64,000 nucleotides of DNA. Source: Salinisphaera sp. Q1T1-3 (GTDB lineage Bacteria > Pseudomonadota > Gammaproteobacteria > Nevskiales > Salinisphaeraceae). The number at the start of each line of letters is the position of its first letter. The first letter of the stretch is position 1. The stretch lies in contig NZ_QZWD01000003.1 of the NCBI RefSeq assembly GCF_003602005.1, forward strand, positions 62,001 through 126,000. Reading direction: 5' to 3'. The position numbers and the translations under genes were made by a program. The notes under the pieces were generated by a model. The model was given only the letters and a program-made list of their open reading frames with translations. It did not search any database and had not been told where the DNA came from. Shown one piece after another: positions 18,819 to 29,227 of this stretch.

Positions 18819-19468
18819 TAGCCCGATTGGCCGCTGCCGCCGGCGGATTGATTGTCGTTCGAACTCTGCTCGCCGCCGTTCGAGGGACCGGCCACGCCTG
18901 GCTTGGCAGTCGATGCCGGCACGTGACTCGGTTGGTGCGTGGCCGGTTTGACGACCCTGAAACTGGTCATCACGTGATGGCCCTGGTACATCAACGGTTG
19001 ATCGGCGTCACCGCGGCTGTCGTGATATTCGTACGTGCCGGCCTGGCCCGTATCCTGATGCAGCATTGCGTAGATTCGATCGCCGACAGCCACGGGGGCA
19101 TTCAGATGCACGGTCGTGTTCTCGTGCATTCCCGAGCTGAGATGTTTCTGGCCGATCGTGCGGGTCGGGTCCATCTGGCCGTGGCCATTGCCAGGATGCA
19201 GCACAACCCAGCCGGCCTCGGGTATCTGCAGCTGACTGAACAGCACGGTGTCCTGTTTGATCGCCTGGTCGGCCGCGGCAACACGCGGCGTCGGCGCTGT
19301 CGTCGATTCGGTTGGTTGGGGGCTGGTATCGGATGTGCTCATCGCCTGGCTGTTGGTCGGGGCGGCGCCGCCGTTATCGGAGGCCGCCATCGCCGATGTC
19401 GAACCGACGACGAGCAGGGCCGCGGCGCCCAGCGCGCGCCCGGTGTTGTAACGAGAGATCAAGGCCAT
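18818..19468 (-). CDS. secreted protein with DUF7282-like domain
   Basis: A 216-residue exported protein. The signal peptide GAAALLVVGSTSAMAA is followed by a Ser/Thr/Pro-rich linker, one globular domain (about 75-180) and a low-complexity Ser/Gly/Asn tail. The domain has the pattern LQIPEAGWVVLHPGNG, then SSGMHENTTVHLN, then RIYAMLHQDTGQAGTYEY, then DQPLMYQGHHVM. This matches my memory of DUF7282, found mainly in surface proteins of haloarchaea; the match is by pattern, not by search. I chose the ATG at 19468 because the upstream open frame overlaps pqiC and lacks signal features. The TAG stop is formed at the edge of repeat copy A. Its role is unknown; it lies downstream of the pqi genes on the same strand. 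Confidence 0.75.
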   Translation of the reverse strand: MALISRYNTGRALGAAALLVVGSTSAMAASDNGGAAPTNSQAMSTSDTSPQPTESTTAPTPRVAAADQAIKQDTVLFSQLQIPEAGWVVLHPGNGHGQMDPTRTIGQKHLSSGMHENTTVHLNAPVAVGDRIYAMLHQDTGQAGTYEYHDSRGDADQPLMYQGHHVMTSFRVVKPATHQPSHVPASTAKPGVAGPSNGGEQSSNDNQSAGGSGQSG

Positions 19469-19634
19469 CAGGTCGCTCCATTCACGCGGTCGCCGGGCTC
19501 GCAGTGCCAGCGACCGATCATGCTCGAATATATTGACGGTCGATGGTACCGCAGGCGTGACGATGGGCGGGGTCTGGAGCGCGACTCGTATCGCCCGGGG
19601 CAGCGCCGGGCGACTGGAGGGTTCCCGCGCTGGC

Positions 19635-20252
19635 TCAGTTGCGCGTTGCCGAAGGCAGCGAGGCCGACAGCGGGGGGGCCATGTCGGCGGCCACTGCCTG
19701 CCAGCCCTGCGACAGGCTCGAGACCAGGGCCGGATAGCCGTCGCTGGCCAACGGGATGGTGCGATCGAAATTGTCACGGCGTACGAGCTGGCCGTCCGGG
19801 GCGGTCAGCTGCCACTGGCCCGCAATGTGAGCATTGCCGTCCTGGCTGCCGTAAAAGCGATCGATACGTGTCTGCAGCTGGTACAGGCCGTGCTGATTAC
19901 TGGTGGCCCGGCGGACGTTGATCCGGTTCAGGCGTCGGCTCAGTACGTTGTAGAGCGTATCCGTGAGCTGGCCGGCCAAGGGGGCGGCCCAGCGATTGTT
20001 GTTGGCAACCACGACCCGATGCGGCGCGGTCTGATACACGATGCCGCCCTGGTTCAAATAGGACGCGGTGACAACGGGGGCGACCATCAGCGACGGCGAG
20101 CCGGGGCGAGTGCCGCCGGCGGCCGGCGTCGGGCCGCTGTCGAGTACGAACAATGACGGTGAGCTGTCGCCGGATGTGGCACATCCGGCGAGCAGGGCGA
20201 GGCAGACGAGCAGCAGGCCGAAGACGATCGGACGCGAGGCATGATGGGTCAT
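19635..20252 (-). CDS. pqiC: PqiC outer-membrane lipoprotein (ABC-type transport auxiliary family)
   Basis: A 205-residue lipoprotein with lipobox LAGC. The PqiC/YmbA family features follow: an early YVLD-like SLFVLDSG, MVAPVVTASYLNQGGIVYQ, NRWAAPLAGQLTDTLYNVLSRRL, and a C-terminal region with ALVSSLSQGWQAVAADM. PqiC docks the tip of the PqiB needle at the outer membrane and helps move phospholipids between membranes. It overlaps the pqiB stop by 4 bases, so the operon is intact. Confidence 0.93.
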   Translation of the reverse strand: MTHHASRPIVFGLLLVCLALLAGCATSGDSSPSLFVLDSGPTPAAGGTRPGSPSLMVAPVVTASYLNQGGIVYQTAPHRVVVANNNRWAAPLAGQLTDTLYNVLSRRLNRINVRRATSNQHGLYQLQTRIDRFYGSQDGNAHIAGQWQLTAPDGQLVRRDNFDRTIPLASDGYPALVSSLSQGWQAVAADMAPPLSASLPSATRN

Positions 20253-21907
20253 GGCTTGGCTCTGGGCACGGGATCCTTGCCGTCGGGGCGGCCGAAGACC
20301 AGTGAATTCGGATGATCACGCAGTGTGCGTGTCAACGGGGCGGCATCGTCGAGTACCTGGTTGAGTCGTTGCAGGGTCTCGTTGAGCTGCTGATACGCCG
20401 GCGCGCCCTGCTGGAAGTTGTCCAGCGTCTGCTGCAGTTTGTCGAGCGTGTCGTTGATCTGGCCCGGAAGCTGACGTGTGCCCGGCTCGTCCAGCAGGCC
20501 GTTGACCTTGTTCGTGGTCTGATGGAGCGCCGAAATGGTGGCGTTGGCTTGCGAAATGCTGTGCTTGAGCTGACGCACGATCGGGCCGACGTCGATCTGG
20601 TTGAGTTTGTCCATCAGGTCGGAGAGCTGCTGCTGGATGCTCGTGATCTGGCTGGGCTCGCTGGGGAAGATGGTATAGCCGCCCAGCGTCTGCTGCTGGT
20701 ACGAATCGGCATGCTTGTCGAAGCTGAGATCGATGAACATCGAACCGGTGAGCAGGTTCGATGATTTGATCGTGGCGCGCAGGCCGTTCTTGAAGAAGCG
20801 GATCTGATGGGCGCGCCATTCCTTGTCGGTCCAGTTCGCCCAAGCCAGGCCTCGGCGTTGCGGCTCGATCGCGATCAGGACCGGAATCCGGAAACCGGAG
20901 AAACTGGAGAGCGTGTAGTCGCTCGGGTAGAAGGGTACTTCCTCGACCGTGCCGATGCGCAGGCCGCGATATTCAACCGGCGCCCCGGCGGATAGTCCGC
21001 GAATCGAGTCGTTGAGCAGCACCACATACTTGAGCTTGCGCTCGAAACGATCCTGGATGGCGGCATTGCGTGTCTGATAAAGCTTGAAGCGGTCGCCATC
21101 GGCGACCGATTTGCCGGCATCCACGCCGTCCGGCAGGCCGAAGGTCACGCCGCCGGCCAGCACGCTCTGCAGAGAGCCGAGCTGCACATCGACACCGTCC
21201 GAGCCGAGATGCAGGTCCACGCCGGAGCGCAGCCAGAACTGGGTCGGGCCGGTGATCAGTTCCGAGAAAGGCTTGCGGATGAACACCGTGTAGATTGTCT
21301 GGCGTTTCTCGATTGAGAAGTTGCTGGCCTCGATCTGACCGACGTTCTGGCCCTGATAGACGATCGGATCGCCCACGGACAGCGTGTTATCGCCGTCGTT
21401 GACGAGCTTGACCGTCACGCCCGGCTGGTTGGTCGACAGAGGCGGCGGATTGTCGCGGACCTTGAAATGACGCTTGTCGCCGGGCTTCTGACTCGGGCGC
21501 AGCTGCAGGTACGCCCCGGACAGAATCGTGTTGAGACCGGAGATGCCCTGTGGGCCCACGCGCGGTTTGACGACCCAGAACTTGGTATCCGGCCCGAGTA
21601 GCTTGGCCGTGTCCGGATTCATCTGCACCGTGAGGACGGCGCCGTTGTAGTCGTCGGCCAGTTCGATCTGACTCACCTGGCCGACGTCCACGCTGCGAAC
21701 CTTGAGTTTCGTGCTGCCGGCTTCGATGCCCTCGGCCGTGTCGATGTCCAGCGTGATCACGGGTCCGCGCGACGACAGATTGTCATAGAGCAGCCAGCCG
21801 CCGACGAGCACCGCGAATAGCGGGACCAGCCAGACCGGCGAGATGCGCCAGCGTCTTGCCGGGGCGAGACGGGCAGTGTCGGCGGATTCGTTGTCAGACA
21901 TCGGCAC
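20249..21907 (-). CDS. pqiB: intermembrane transport protein PqiB (MCE domains)
   Basis: A 552-residue inner-membrane-anchored protein with one N-terminal membrane segment (ISPVWLVPLFAVLVGGWLLY). Three MCE domains follow (about 42-135, 155-250, 285-395); the third starts after KYVVLLNDSIRGLSAGAPVEYRGLRIGTV. A C-terminal helical region rich in Gln/Leu (residues 430-530) builds the needle. PqiB forms a hexameric tunnel across the periplasm for lipids. pqiA lies 209 bases upstream on the same strand; in E. coli that gap is nearly absent, so a promoter inside it is possible. Confidence 0.95.
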   Translation of the reverse strand: MPMSDNESADTARLAPARRWRISPVWLVPLFAVLVGGWLLYDNLSSRGPVITLDIDTAEGIEAGSTKLKVRSVDVGQVSQIELADDYNGAVLTVQMNPDTAKLLGPDTKFWVVKPRVGPQGISGLNTILSGAYLQLRPSQKPGDKRHFKVRDNPPPLSTNQPGVTVKLVNDGDNTLSVGDPIVYQGQNVGQIEASNFSIEKRQTIYTVFIRKPFSELITGPTQFWLRSGVDLHLGSDGVDVQLGSLQSVLAGGVTFGLPDGVDAGKSVADGDRFKLYQTRNAAIQDRFERKLKYVVLLNDSIRGLSAGAPVEYRGLRIGTVEEVPFYPSDYTLSSFSGFRIPVLIAIEPQRRGLAWANWTDKEWRAHQIRFFKNGLRATIKSSNLLTGSMFIDLSFDKHADSYQQQTLGGYTIFPSEPSQITSIQQQLSDLMDKLNQIDVGPIVRQLKHSISQANATISALHQTTNKVNGLLDEPGTRQLPGQINDTLDKLQQTLDNFQQGAPAYQQLNETLQRLNQVLDDAAPLTRTLRDHPNSLVFGRPDGKDPVPRAKP

Positions 21908-22116
21908 CTCGGGCGCGTGGTGTTCAATCGTACGAAATCCGGCGCCTATCGGGTGCAGCGCGCGGCTGCGCGGTACGCCGGTTCGGCCAGTCTAGGGTAG
22001 CGTGGCCCTGTATGCCGCATCATCGTCGCCAATGGCGGCGTGCGGCGCCCCGTGGCTGCGGTTCGGCCTCGGGCAGTCCGGAATGCCGGCCCGGATGGCA
22101 TCGCGGTCGTCCGCGC

Positions 22117-23418
22117 TCAACATGTGTTCTGCTCGGGCGTCGAATGCGTCGAATGCGTCGGCCAGAGGAGGCGTGTATCGAAGGTATGGGCGGCAATCAT
22201 GGTCAATATCACCACCGCCGCGAACGCGACGACGCCGAGCCCGGGCTGGATGGACATCAGGGATCCGGCCTGGACGAGCGTGGCAAGCACGGCCACGACG
22301 AATACGTCTATCATCGACCAGCGACCGATCTTCTCCGTGATGCGGAACAGCCGCGTCCGGCCGAGGCTGGCTTCGGCCTGGGGCCGTCGGGTTGCGATAC
22401 ACAGCCAGGCGAGTGCCAGAATCTTGGCGATCGGCACGACGATGCTGGCAAGGAAGATCACGAGTGCGATCGGCCAGTCCCCGTGTGCGGCCAGATGCAG
22501 CACGCCGGCTGCGATGGTCTGCGGCTGGGCGGTGCCAAGCTGCACCGTGACCAGCACCGGATATAGATTGGCCGGTATGTAAAGCACCGTCGCGGTGAGC
22601 AACAGTGCTGCCGTCATCTGTACGCGATCGATATGCGGCGCCCGTGCCTTCTTGCCGCAGCGCGGGCAGTGTTCGTGCTCGGCGCGTACATAGGGCGTGT
22701 CGCAGCCGCCACAGGCAATGAGTGCCTGACTACGCCCGGTTGCCGCGCTCCGGATGTGCGCCGGCAGCGCCGGCCGTGGCACCAGGCGATCCCAGAGTGC
22801 GGTCCAGTCGATCAATGTGGTCGTGCGTAGCAGCAGGGCCGAGTAGAGACAGAAGGCCACGAAGCCGCCGTGCATGTGGATATCGGCCAGAGAAATGATC
22901 TTGATCAGGCTGACCAGTACGCCGACGATGAACACGTCGGACATCATCCACGGTTCGATCGGCCGCATCACACGGGCCAGTGCTATCCGCCTGGGCAGGG
23001 CAAGGCGCCACTGCGCGGCGATGGCGATATAGGCCAGGCTGGCCAGATAGATGCCGGGAAAGACCACGGTGGTGGCCATGAGCAGGGCCGCGATCAGTCC
23101 GTAATCATCGGCCGAAAGCGCGTGCACCGTATCGATGAAACTCATCACGTGGCCGACGCCACGCGTGGAGAAACCGAGAAAGGGAAAGACGAAGACCAGC
23201 GCCAGGACGATCAGGGTCGCGAGCGCCCATGCCAGCGGCTGCTGTGTATCGCGCTGTGCGGCACCGGTCAGATGATGATGACAGCGTGGGCACTCGGCGC
23301 GCTGGCCGAGCGCACGATGCGGGAGTGCGACCACCCAGTCGCACTCCCGACAGACGACCAGGCGTTGCCGCCGGTCGTCTCGGTCGGCATCAGCGTTTGT
23401 CGATATCGACGTAGTCAC
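22117..23418 (-). CDS. pqiA: PqiA membrane protein
   Basis: Inner-membrane partner of PqiB, 433 aa. It has two zinc-ribbon-like Cys clusters, CRECDW...ECPRCHHH near the start and [20 protein letters not shown] at about 235-255. Each is followed by a set of four or so membrane segments, giving the duplicated PqiA layout. The start is a GTG at 23418 that overlaps the end of gltA by 29 bases; no ATG lies between it and the first Cys cluster. The last residues ([17 protein letters not shown]) look non-conserved, and a small TCGAATGCG tandem lies in that DNA. Membrane-stress responses through SoxS are known in E. coli but not visible here. Confidence 0.9.
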   Translation of the reverse strand: MTTSISTNADADRDDRRQRLVVCRECDWVVALPHRALGQRAECPRCHHHLTGAAQRDTQQPLAWALATLIVLALVFVFPFLGFSTRGVGHVMSFIDTVHALSADDYGLIAALLMATTVVFPGIYLASLAYIAIAAQWRLALPRRIALARVMRPIEPWMMSDVFIVGVLVSLIKIISLADIHMHGGFVAFCLYSALLLRTTTLIDWTALWDRLVPRPALPAHIRSAATGRSQALIACGGCDTPYVRAEHEHCPRCGKKARAPHIDRVQMTAALLLTATVLYIPANLYPVLVTVQLGTAQPQTIAAGVLHLAAHGDWPIALVIFLASIVVPIAKILALAWLCIATRRPQAEASLGRTRLFRITEKIGRWSMIDVFVVAVLATLVQAGSLMSIQPGLGVVAFAAVVILTMIAAHTFDTRLLWPTHSTHSTPEQNTC

Positions 23419-24676
23419 GCAGATCGTAGCCGGTATAAACCTGGCGCGGCCGCGCGATGCGCATCTTCGGGTCGCCCATCATCTCGCACCAGTGCGAGGC
23501 CCAGCCCACCGTGCGGGCGATCGCGAACATCGGGGTGAACATATTCACCGGGATGCCCAGGGCCTGGTAGATGATGCCGGAATAGAAGTCGACGTTCGGA
23601 TAGAGCTTGCGCTCGACGAAGTACTCGTCTTCCAGCGCCACGCGCTCGAGTTCCAGGGCCAGCTCGAACAACTTGTTGTTCTGCATGTTGTAGTGCTCGA
23701 GCACCTGGTGACAGTAGCCGCGTATGACCTTGGCCCGCGGGTCGAAGTTCTTGTAGACCCGGTGACCGAAGCCCATCAGCTTGAACGGATCGTTCTTGTC
23801 CTTGGCCTTGTCCAGGTACTTGGGTACCTGGGAGGCATCGCCGATTTCGGCCAGCATGTTGAGCACGGCCTCATTGGCGCCGCCGTGGGCCGGGCCCCAG
23901 AGGGCAGCGATGCCGGTCGAGATCGCGGCGTACGGGTTGGCACCCGTCGAGCCGGCCATGCGCACCGTCGAGGTCGAGGCGTTCTGTTCGTGATCGGCAT
24001 GCAGGATGAACAGCACGTCGAGCGCCTTGGCAGCGACCGGGTCGACCTCGTATTCCTCGGCCGGGACTGCGAACATCATGCGCAGCAGGTTCGAGGTGTA
24101 GTCGAGCTGGTTCTTCGGCCCGATCTTGGGCTGGCCGACGCTGTGCTTGTAGGCGGCAGCGGCGATGGTCGGCATCTTGGCGATCATGCGGTGCGCAAAG
24201 ATCTTGCGATGCTCGGGATCCCGCACGTCGGTCTTGTCGTGATAGAAGGCCGACAGCGATCCGACGATGCCGGTGAGCACGGCCATCGGGTGCGCGTCGT
24301 AATGGAAGCCGTCGTAGAACTTGACCAGCGATTCGTTGAGCATCGTGTGATGCGTGATCGCATCACGGAACTCGTCCATCTCGGTCTTGTTCGGCAGCTC
24401 GCCGTTGAGCAGCAGGTAGCAGACCTCAAGATAGCTCGACTGCTCGGCCAGCTGTTCGACCGAATAGCCGCGGTACATCAGCTTGCCGGCTTCGCCGTCG
24501 ATGAAAGTGATGTCGGAATCACAGCTGCAGGTGGCGGTGAAGGCCGGGTCGTACGTGAATACACCCTGCGTGCCCGCCAATCCGCGAACGTCGACCGCCG
24601 GCGTGCCGAGCGTGCCTTCCACGAGATCGAGCTCGCTCGACGTGTTGCCGTCGCTGATTTGATAGGTCTTGGCCAT
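23390..24676 (-). CDS. gltA: citrate synthase (type II)
   Basis: Condenses acetyl-CoA and oxaloacetate, the entry step of the TCA cycle. At 428 aa it is a hexameric, NADH-sensitive-type enzyme by family. Visible: [22 protein letters not shown] at the N-terminus, [15 protein letters not shown], catalytic-region [21 protein letters not shown] (His), [16 protein letters not shown] (His) and [15 protein letters not shown], then the C-terminal Asp block [15 protein letters not shown] chose the ATG at 24676 (homology starts at [10 protein letters not shown]); ten extra upstream codons are dropped. Malic enzyme lies 35 bases upstream, and pqiA overlaps the 3' end. Confidence 0.97.
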   Translation of the reverse strand: MAKTYQISDGNTSSELDLVEGTLGTPAVDVRGLAGTQGVFTYDPAFTATCSCDSDITFIDGEAGKLMYRGYSVEQLAEQSSYLEVCYLLLNGELPNKTEMDEFRDAITHHTMLNESLVKFYDGFHYDAHPMAVLTGIVGSLSAFYHDKTDVRDPEHRKIFAHRMIAKMPTIAAAAYKHSVGQPKIGPKNQLDYTSNLLRMMFAVPAEEYEVDPVAAKALDVLFILHADHEQNASTSTVRMAGSTGANPYAAISTGIAALWGPAHGGANEAVLNMLAEIGDASQVPKYLDKAKDKNDPFKLMGFGHRVYKNFDPRAKVIRGYCHQVLEHYNMQNNKLFELALELERVALEDEYFVERKLYPNVDFYSGIIYQALGIPVNMFTPMFAIARTVGWASHWCEMMGDPKMRIARPRQVYTGYDLRDYVDIDKR

Positions 24677-24711
24677 AGTGCATTCTCCCGAAGGTTGCCG
24701 CCGCAAGGCTG

Positions 24712-25983
<1,272 letters not shown>

Positions 25984-26114
25984 GGCATCCGTGCCGTTGC
26001 AGCCGGTCCATCCGTGGTGACGGATCGACGGCGACGAAATAAATGACGGACGAGTATAGACGGCCGTTCCGGTGGTCGCCAGCCTCGCAAAAAACGTCTT
26101 TTCCGATGCCGATC

Positions 26115-26303
26115 TCAGCCATTTTCGGGCCGTGCATCGACGTGAGCGAGCGCGCCGTCGGGGTCGACGTCGATATCGAGCACGATCGGCTGACAGCACA
26201 CGAAACAGTCCTCGACATAGGATTGCCGGCCGGCGGTCGTGTCGACGACGATCGTGATGGTCTCGCCGCAGTAGGGGCAGGCGACGCTCGGTTCGTCGAT
26301 CAT
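26115..26303 (-). CDS. CPXCG-motif cysteine-rich small protein
   Basis: A 62-residue protein beginning MIDEPSVACPYCGETITIVV, with a second Cys pair EDCFVCCQPIVLD. This is the CPXCG family, a probable single zinc-ribbon. Its function is not established. The ATG at 26303 overlaps the hemW stop as TGATG, so translation is coupled to hemW. Confidence 0.88.
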   Translation of the reverse strand: MIDEPSVACPYCGETITIVVDTTAGRQSYVEDCFVCCQPIVLDIDVDPDGALAHVDARPENG

Positions 26304-27484
26304 CAGGCCAAATCCGACAGAATCGAGTCCAGAAGATACCAGCCACGCGGGCTGGCACGCACACCGATCTCGTCGCAGACGACGAGCCCGTCTTCGATCG
26401 CCGGCGCCAGATGCGCCTGCAGATCGGCCCAAAGCAAACCGGTGCGCGATTCGTAATCAGTACGGCTCAGGCCCTCACGCAGCCGCAGGCCGTTGAGCAG
26501 CGCCTCGAAGCGGGCATCATCCGTCGATAGAAACCGGGTCTCGACGACGGCCTGCGGTGTGCCGGCACTGTGCATGTAACCGGCCGGCCAGCGCTGGCGT
26601 GCCGTGCGCGCGATACGGCCGTCGAGGCCCGTGCATTTCGCGTGGGCGCCGGCACCGATCGCCAGATAATCCCCGAACCGCCAATAGTGCCGGTTATGCC
26701 GACAGACATGATTCCGCCCCCAGGCCGAGACTTCGTACTGGGTATAGCCGGCCGCGTCCAGTCGCTCGGCGGCGGCCTCATACAGGTCGATTATGGTGTC
26801 CTCGTCCGGACGATCGGGCGGATGCCGGGCAAAGGGCGTCCCCGGTTCGAGCGTGAGCTGGTAGTAGGAGATATGCCCAGGGTCGATTGCCAGCAGCGTG
26901 TCGATATCGGCCAGCCCGCCGGCCAGATCCTGGCCCGGCAGGCCGAACATCAGATCACAGTTGAGCTGATCGATGCCGGCGCTGCGCACGGCATCGATCG
27001 CCGTCAAGGCCTCGGCGCGGCCATGGATACGTCCCAGCCGGCTCAGGCAGGCCGTATCGAAACTCTGGATCCCGAGCGAGACCCGGTTGATGCCGACCGC
27101 GGCCAGGTCAACGAAACGACCGTATTCGGTCGTGCCCGGATTGGCCTCCAGCGTGATCTCGCAATCGGCCGCCAGCCCGGGCCCGGCATCGAGCGCGGCC
27201 AGGATCTCGCCGATGGCCGCTGCCGAGAACAGGCTCGGTGTCCCGCCGCCGATGAATACGCTGGTGATCGGGCGGTCCTCGGCGGTGGCCGTGAATCGCC
27301 AGTCGGCCAGCAAGGCGTCGACGTATGCGCGCTCCGGTAGAACGCGCGGTGCCCGGTGCGAGTTGAAATCGCAGTACGGACACTTGGCCACGCACCAGGG
27401 CAGATGGACATAGACCGCCAGCCCGGCGGCCTGACGATCCGCGCGGGCGACACGCGGCTGTCTATCAGCGGTCGCGTCGCTCAC
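26303..27484 (-). CDS. hemW: radical SAM heme chaperone HemW
   Basis: A 393-residue HemN-like protein with the radical SAM cluster motif CVAKCPYC (Cys31, Cys35, Cys38). It then has FIGGGTPSLF (SAM-binding GGGTP), ITLEANPGTTE, RVSLGIQSFD and NCDLMFGLPGQ, and the C-terminal HemN_C region with HNRHYWRFGDYLAIGAGAHAK. HemW proteins bind heme and hand it to membrane targets; they lack coproporphyrinogen oxidase activity. The rdgB-hemW order is common in gammaproteobacteria. It overlaps the rdgB 3' end by 20 bases. Confidence 0.93.
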   Translation of the reverse strand: MSDATADRQPRVARADRQAAGLAVYVHLPWCVAKCPYCDFNSHRAPRVLPERAYVDALLADWRFTATAEDRPITSVFIGGGTPSLFSAAAIGEILAALDAGPGLAADCEITLEANPGTTEYGRFVDLAAVGINRVSLGIQSFDTACLSRLGRIHGRAEALTAIDAVRSAGIDQLNCDLMFGLPGQDLAGGLADIDTLLAIDPGHISYYQLTLEPGTPFARHPPDRPDEDTIIDLYEAAAERLDAAGYTQYEVSAWGRNHVCRHNRHYWRFGDYLAIGAGAHAKCTGLDGRIARTARQRWPAGYMHSAGTPQAVVETRFLSTDDARFEALLNGLRLREGLSRTDYESRTGLLWADLQAHLAPAIEDGLVVCDEIGVRASPRGWYLLDSILSDLA

Positions 27485-28070
27485 GCAGCGCTTCGACGAG
27501 TCGGCTCATGGCCCGGCCACGATGACTGATCGTGTTCTTTCGGGCAGGGGCGAGTTCGGCGGCCGAGGCCTGTTCGCTATCCACCCAGAACAGCGGATCG
27601 TAGCCGAATCCGCCGGTGCCGCGCCCCCGGGTGAGAATACGGCCGCGCCAGACCCCGTGCGCGACGATCGGCGCCGGGTCGGCCGGCGAGCGGACCGAGA
27701 CCAGACAACAATGAAAGGCGGCGCCGCGATCGGCCGCGGCCACGCCGTCGAGTTCGGTCAGGAGTTTGGCGTTGTTGGCCTCGTCATCGCCATGCGTGCC
27801 GGCATACCGGGCAGAAAAGATACCGGGCGCTCCGTCGAGCCAGTCGACCGCCAGGCCCGAGTCGTCCGCGATCGCCGGCAGGCCGGTCTGCGACGCGGCA
27901 TGACGGGCCTTGATGAGGGCGTTGTCGAGGAAGGCGATGCCGTCCTCGACCGCATCATCGACGTCGAAATCCCGCTGGGAGACCGGGGTGATCGCCAGCC
28001 CGTCGAGCAGGGCTTCGAGTTCGGCGATCTTGCCGGCATTGGAAGAGGCAACGACCCATTTTTCGTGCAT
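27465..28070 (-). CDS. rdgB: dITP/XTP pyrophosphatase (RdgB/HAM1)
   Basis: Removes non-canonical purine nucleoside triphosphates. The 201 residues start with VVASSNAGKIAELEALL (family SNxxKxxE) and contain NALIKARHAASQTGLPAIADDSGLAVDWLDGAPGIFSARYAG, with metal/substrate Asp residues, then FHCCLVSV and a C-terminal GFGYDPLFWV and SHRGRA. The ATG at 28070 lies only seven bases from repeat copy B. No ribosome site is visible immediately upstream, because the repeat replaces the original sequence (see findings). Confidence 0.95.
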   Translation of the reverse strand: MHEKWVVASSNAGKIAELEALLDGLAITPVSQRDFDVDDAVEDGIAFLDNALIKARHAASQTGLPAIADDSGLAVDWLDGAPGIFSARYAGTHGDDEANNAKLLTELDGVAAADRGAAFHCCLVSVRSPADPAPIVAHGVWRGRILTRGRGTGGFGYDPLFWVDSEQASAAELAPARKNTISHRGRAMSRLVEALRERRDR

Positions 28071-28077
28071 GGCGCTA

Positions 28078-28347
28078 TGGCGTGTTGAGGTTTCGTGAGA
28101 GTCCGCGCCAAGCGCTGTTTTGCGACAAGACGAGGCGTAGTGTGCGCCTTGCAGCCATTCTGCACCAGCGGGCTACAACGCTGGATTGACGTAAAACAGC
28201 GCTTGTCCCTTTGGGTTGGGCCGCAAATCGCGCCCGGCGGCGTTGCGAGCCTTGATCGTGGCACACCACGATACGGCGACTCGCGTCTTGCCGGACACAC
28301 TGCGGTCTCTCGACGAAAAGGCGCTCGAACGAAACCTCAACACGCCC
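28078..28347 (+). repeat. dispersed repeat, copy B, between rph and rdgB
   Basis: About 270 bp flanked by TA at 28076-28077 and 28348-28349. The left end reads TGGCGTGTTGAGGTTTCGT (first base T instead of G) and the right end ACGAAACCTCAACACGCCC, so the ends are near-perfect 18-bp inverted repeats. The interior shares CCGCGCCAAG near the left end, GGGTTGGGCCGCAAATCG and GGCGTTGCGAGCCTTGATCG in the middle, and GCGGTCTCTCGACGAAAAGG near the right with copies A, C and D. The rph stop is TA plus the terminal G of the element. Open frames within it are shifted relative to other copies. Confidence 0.88.
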
Positions 28348-29072
28348 TAGTCCTCGGCAAGTGCGCTGCGTTGCAGGCCGATCAGCTCGCCGATGCCTTT
28401 CTCGGCATGGCCGAGCAGGGCATCGAGTTCGCTGCGGGCAAACGCATGGCCTTCGGCGGTTCCCTGGATCTCGATGAAGCCGCCGGCTTCGTTCATCACC
28501 ACGTTCATGTCGGTCTCGGCCTGGCTGTCCTCGGCATAGTCGAGGTCGAGTACCGGCATGCCGTCGTAGATGCCGACCGAGACCGCGGCGAGCTGGCCGT
28601 GGACCGGGCTGTTCTTGAGTTTGCCGTCGGCCACGAGCCGGTTCATGGCATCGACGAGCGCGACATAGCCGCCGGTGATGGCCGCCGTGCGCGTCCCGCC
28701 ATCGGCCTGGATGACATCACAGTCGATGGTCACCGAACGGGCACCGAGCGCTTTCAGATCCATCACCGCCCGCAGGCTGCGTCCGATCAGTCGCTGGATC
28801 TCGACCGTGCGCCCGCCCTGCTTGCCGCGCGCTGCTTCGCGGGCGCTGCGAGTGCCGGTCGCGCCCGGCAGCATGCCGTACTCCGCGGTCAGCCAGCCCG
28901 AGTCGCGACCGCGCAGCCACGGCGGCACCCGCTCTTCCACGCTCGCGGTACAGATCACGCGGGTATCGCCGAATGACACGAGGACGGAACCGGCGGCATG
29001 TCGCGTGAAATGGCGTTCCAGAGAAACGGCGCGTAGCTGGTCGGCGGCGCGGCCGCTGGGGCGTTGGGTCAT
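28347..29072 (-). CDS. rph: ribonuclease PH
   Basis: Phosphate-dependent 3' exonuclease that trims tRNA ends. From the ATG at 29072 the protein is 241 aa and starts [11 protein letters not shown], with [76 protein letters not shown] and the C-terminal [19 protein letters not shown]. The 17 upstream codons in the open frame are not family-like. It is divergent from yicC, as in E. coli. The stop codon lies in repeat copy B. Confidence 0.96.
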   Translation of the reverse strand: MTQRPSGRAADQLRAVSLERHFTRHAAGSVLVSFGDTRVICTASVEERVPPWLRGRDSGWLTAEYGMLPGATGTRSAREAARGKQGGRTVEIQRLIGRSLRAVMDLKALGARSVTIDCDVIQADGGTRTAAITGGYVALVDAMNRLVADGKLKNSPVHGQLAAVSVGIYDGMPVLDLDYAEDSQAETDMNVVMNEAGGFIEIQGTAEGHAFARSELDALLGHAEKGIGELIGLQRSALAED

Positions 29073-29227
29073 GAACGGTCTGTCGATACGAAAATGATCT
29101 GCGATTGTACCAGTGCCGTACACATGGCCCGGGGCATCGATGCCGTGCGACGCACGGCATCTGGACCGGTATGCGATACTTCGCCGGCCATTGCACCATG
29201 CCGCGCGATGCGACGGCTCTATCTTCT

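Noticed and set aside
21988-21996. CTAGGGTAG in the pqiB-pqiA gap as a fifth repeat end
   Set aside because: Only the first few bases resemble the repeat terminus and no interior similarity follows.
22139-22158. Short GAATGCGTC tandem at the end of pqiA as a possible repeat array
   Set aside because: Only two units, within the coding region; most likely chance.
25984-26364. N-terminal extension of malic enzyme
   Set aside because: The frame is open but lacks family similarity and overlaps the CPXCG gene; the ATG at 25983 gives the normal length.
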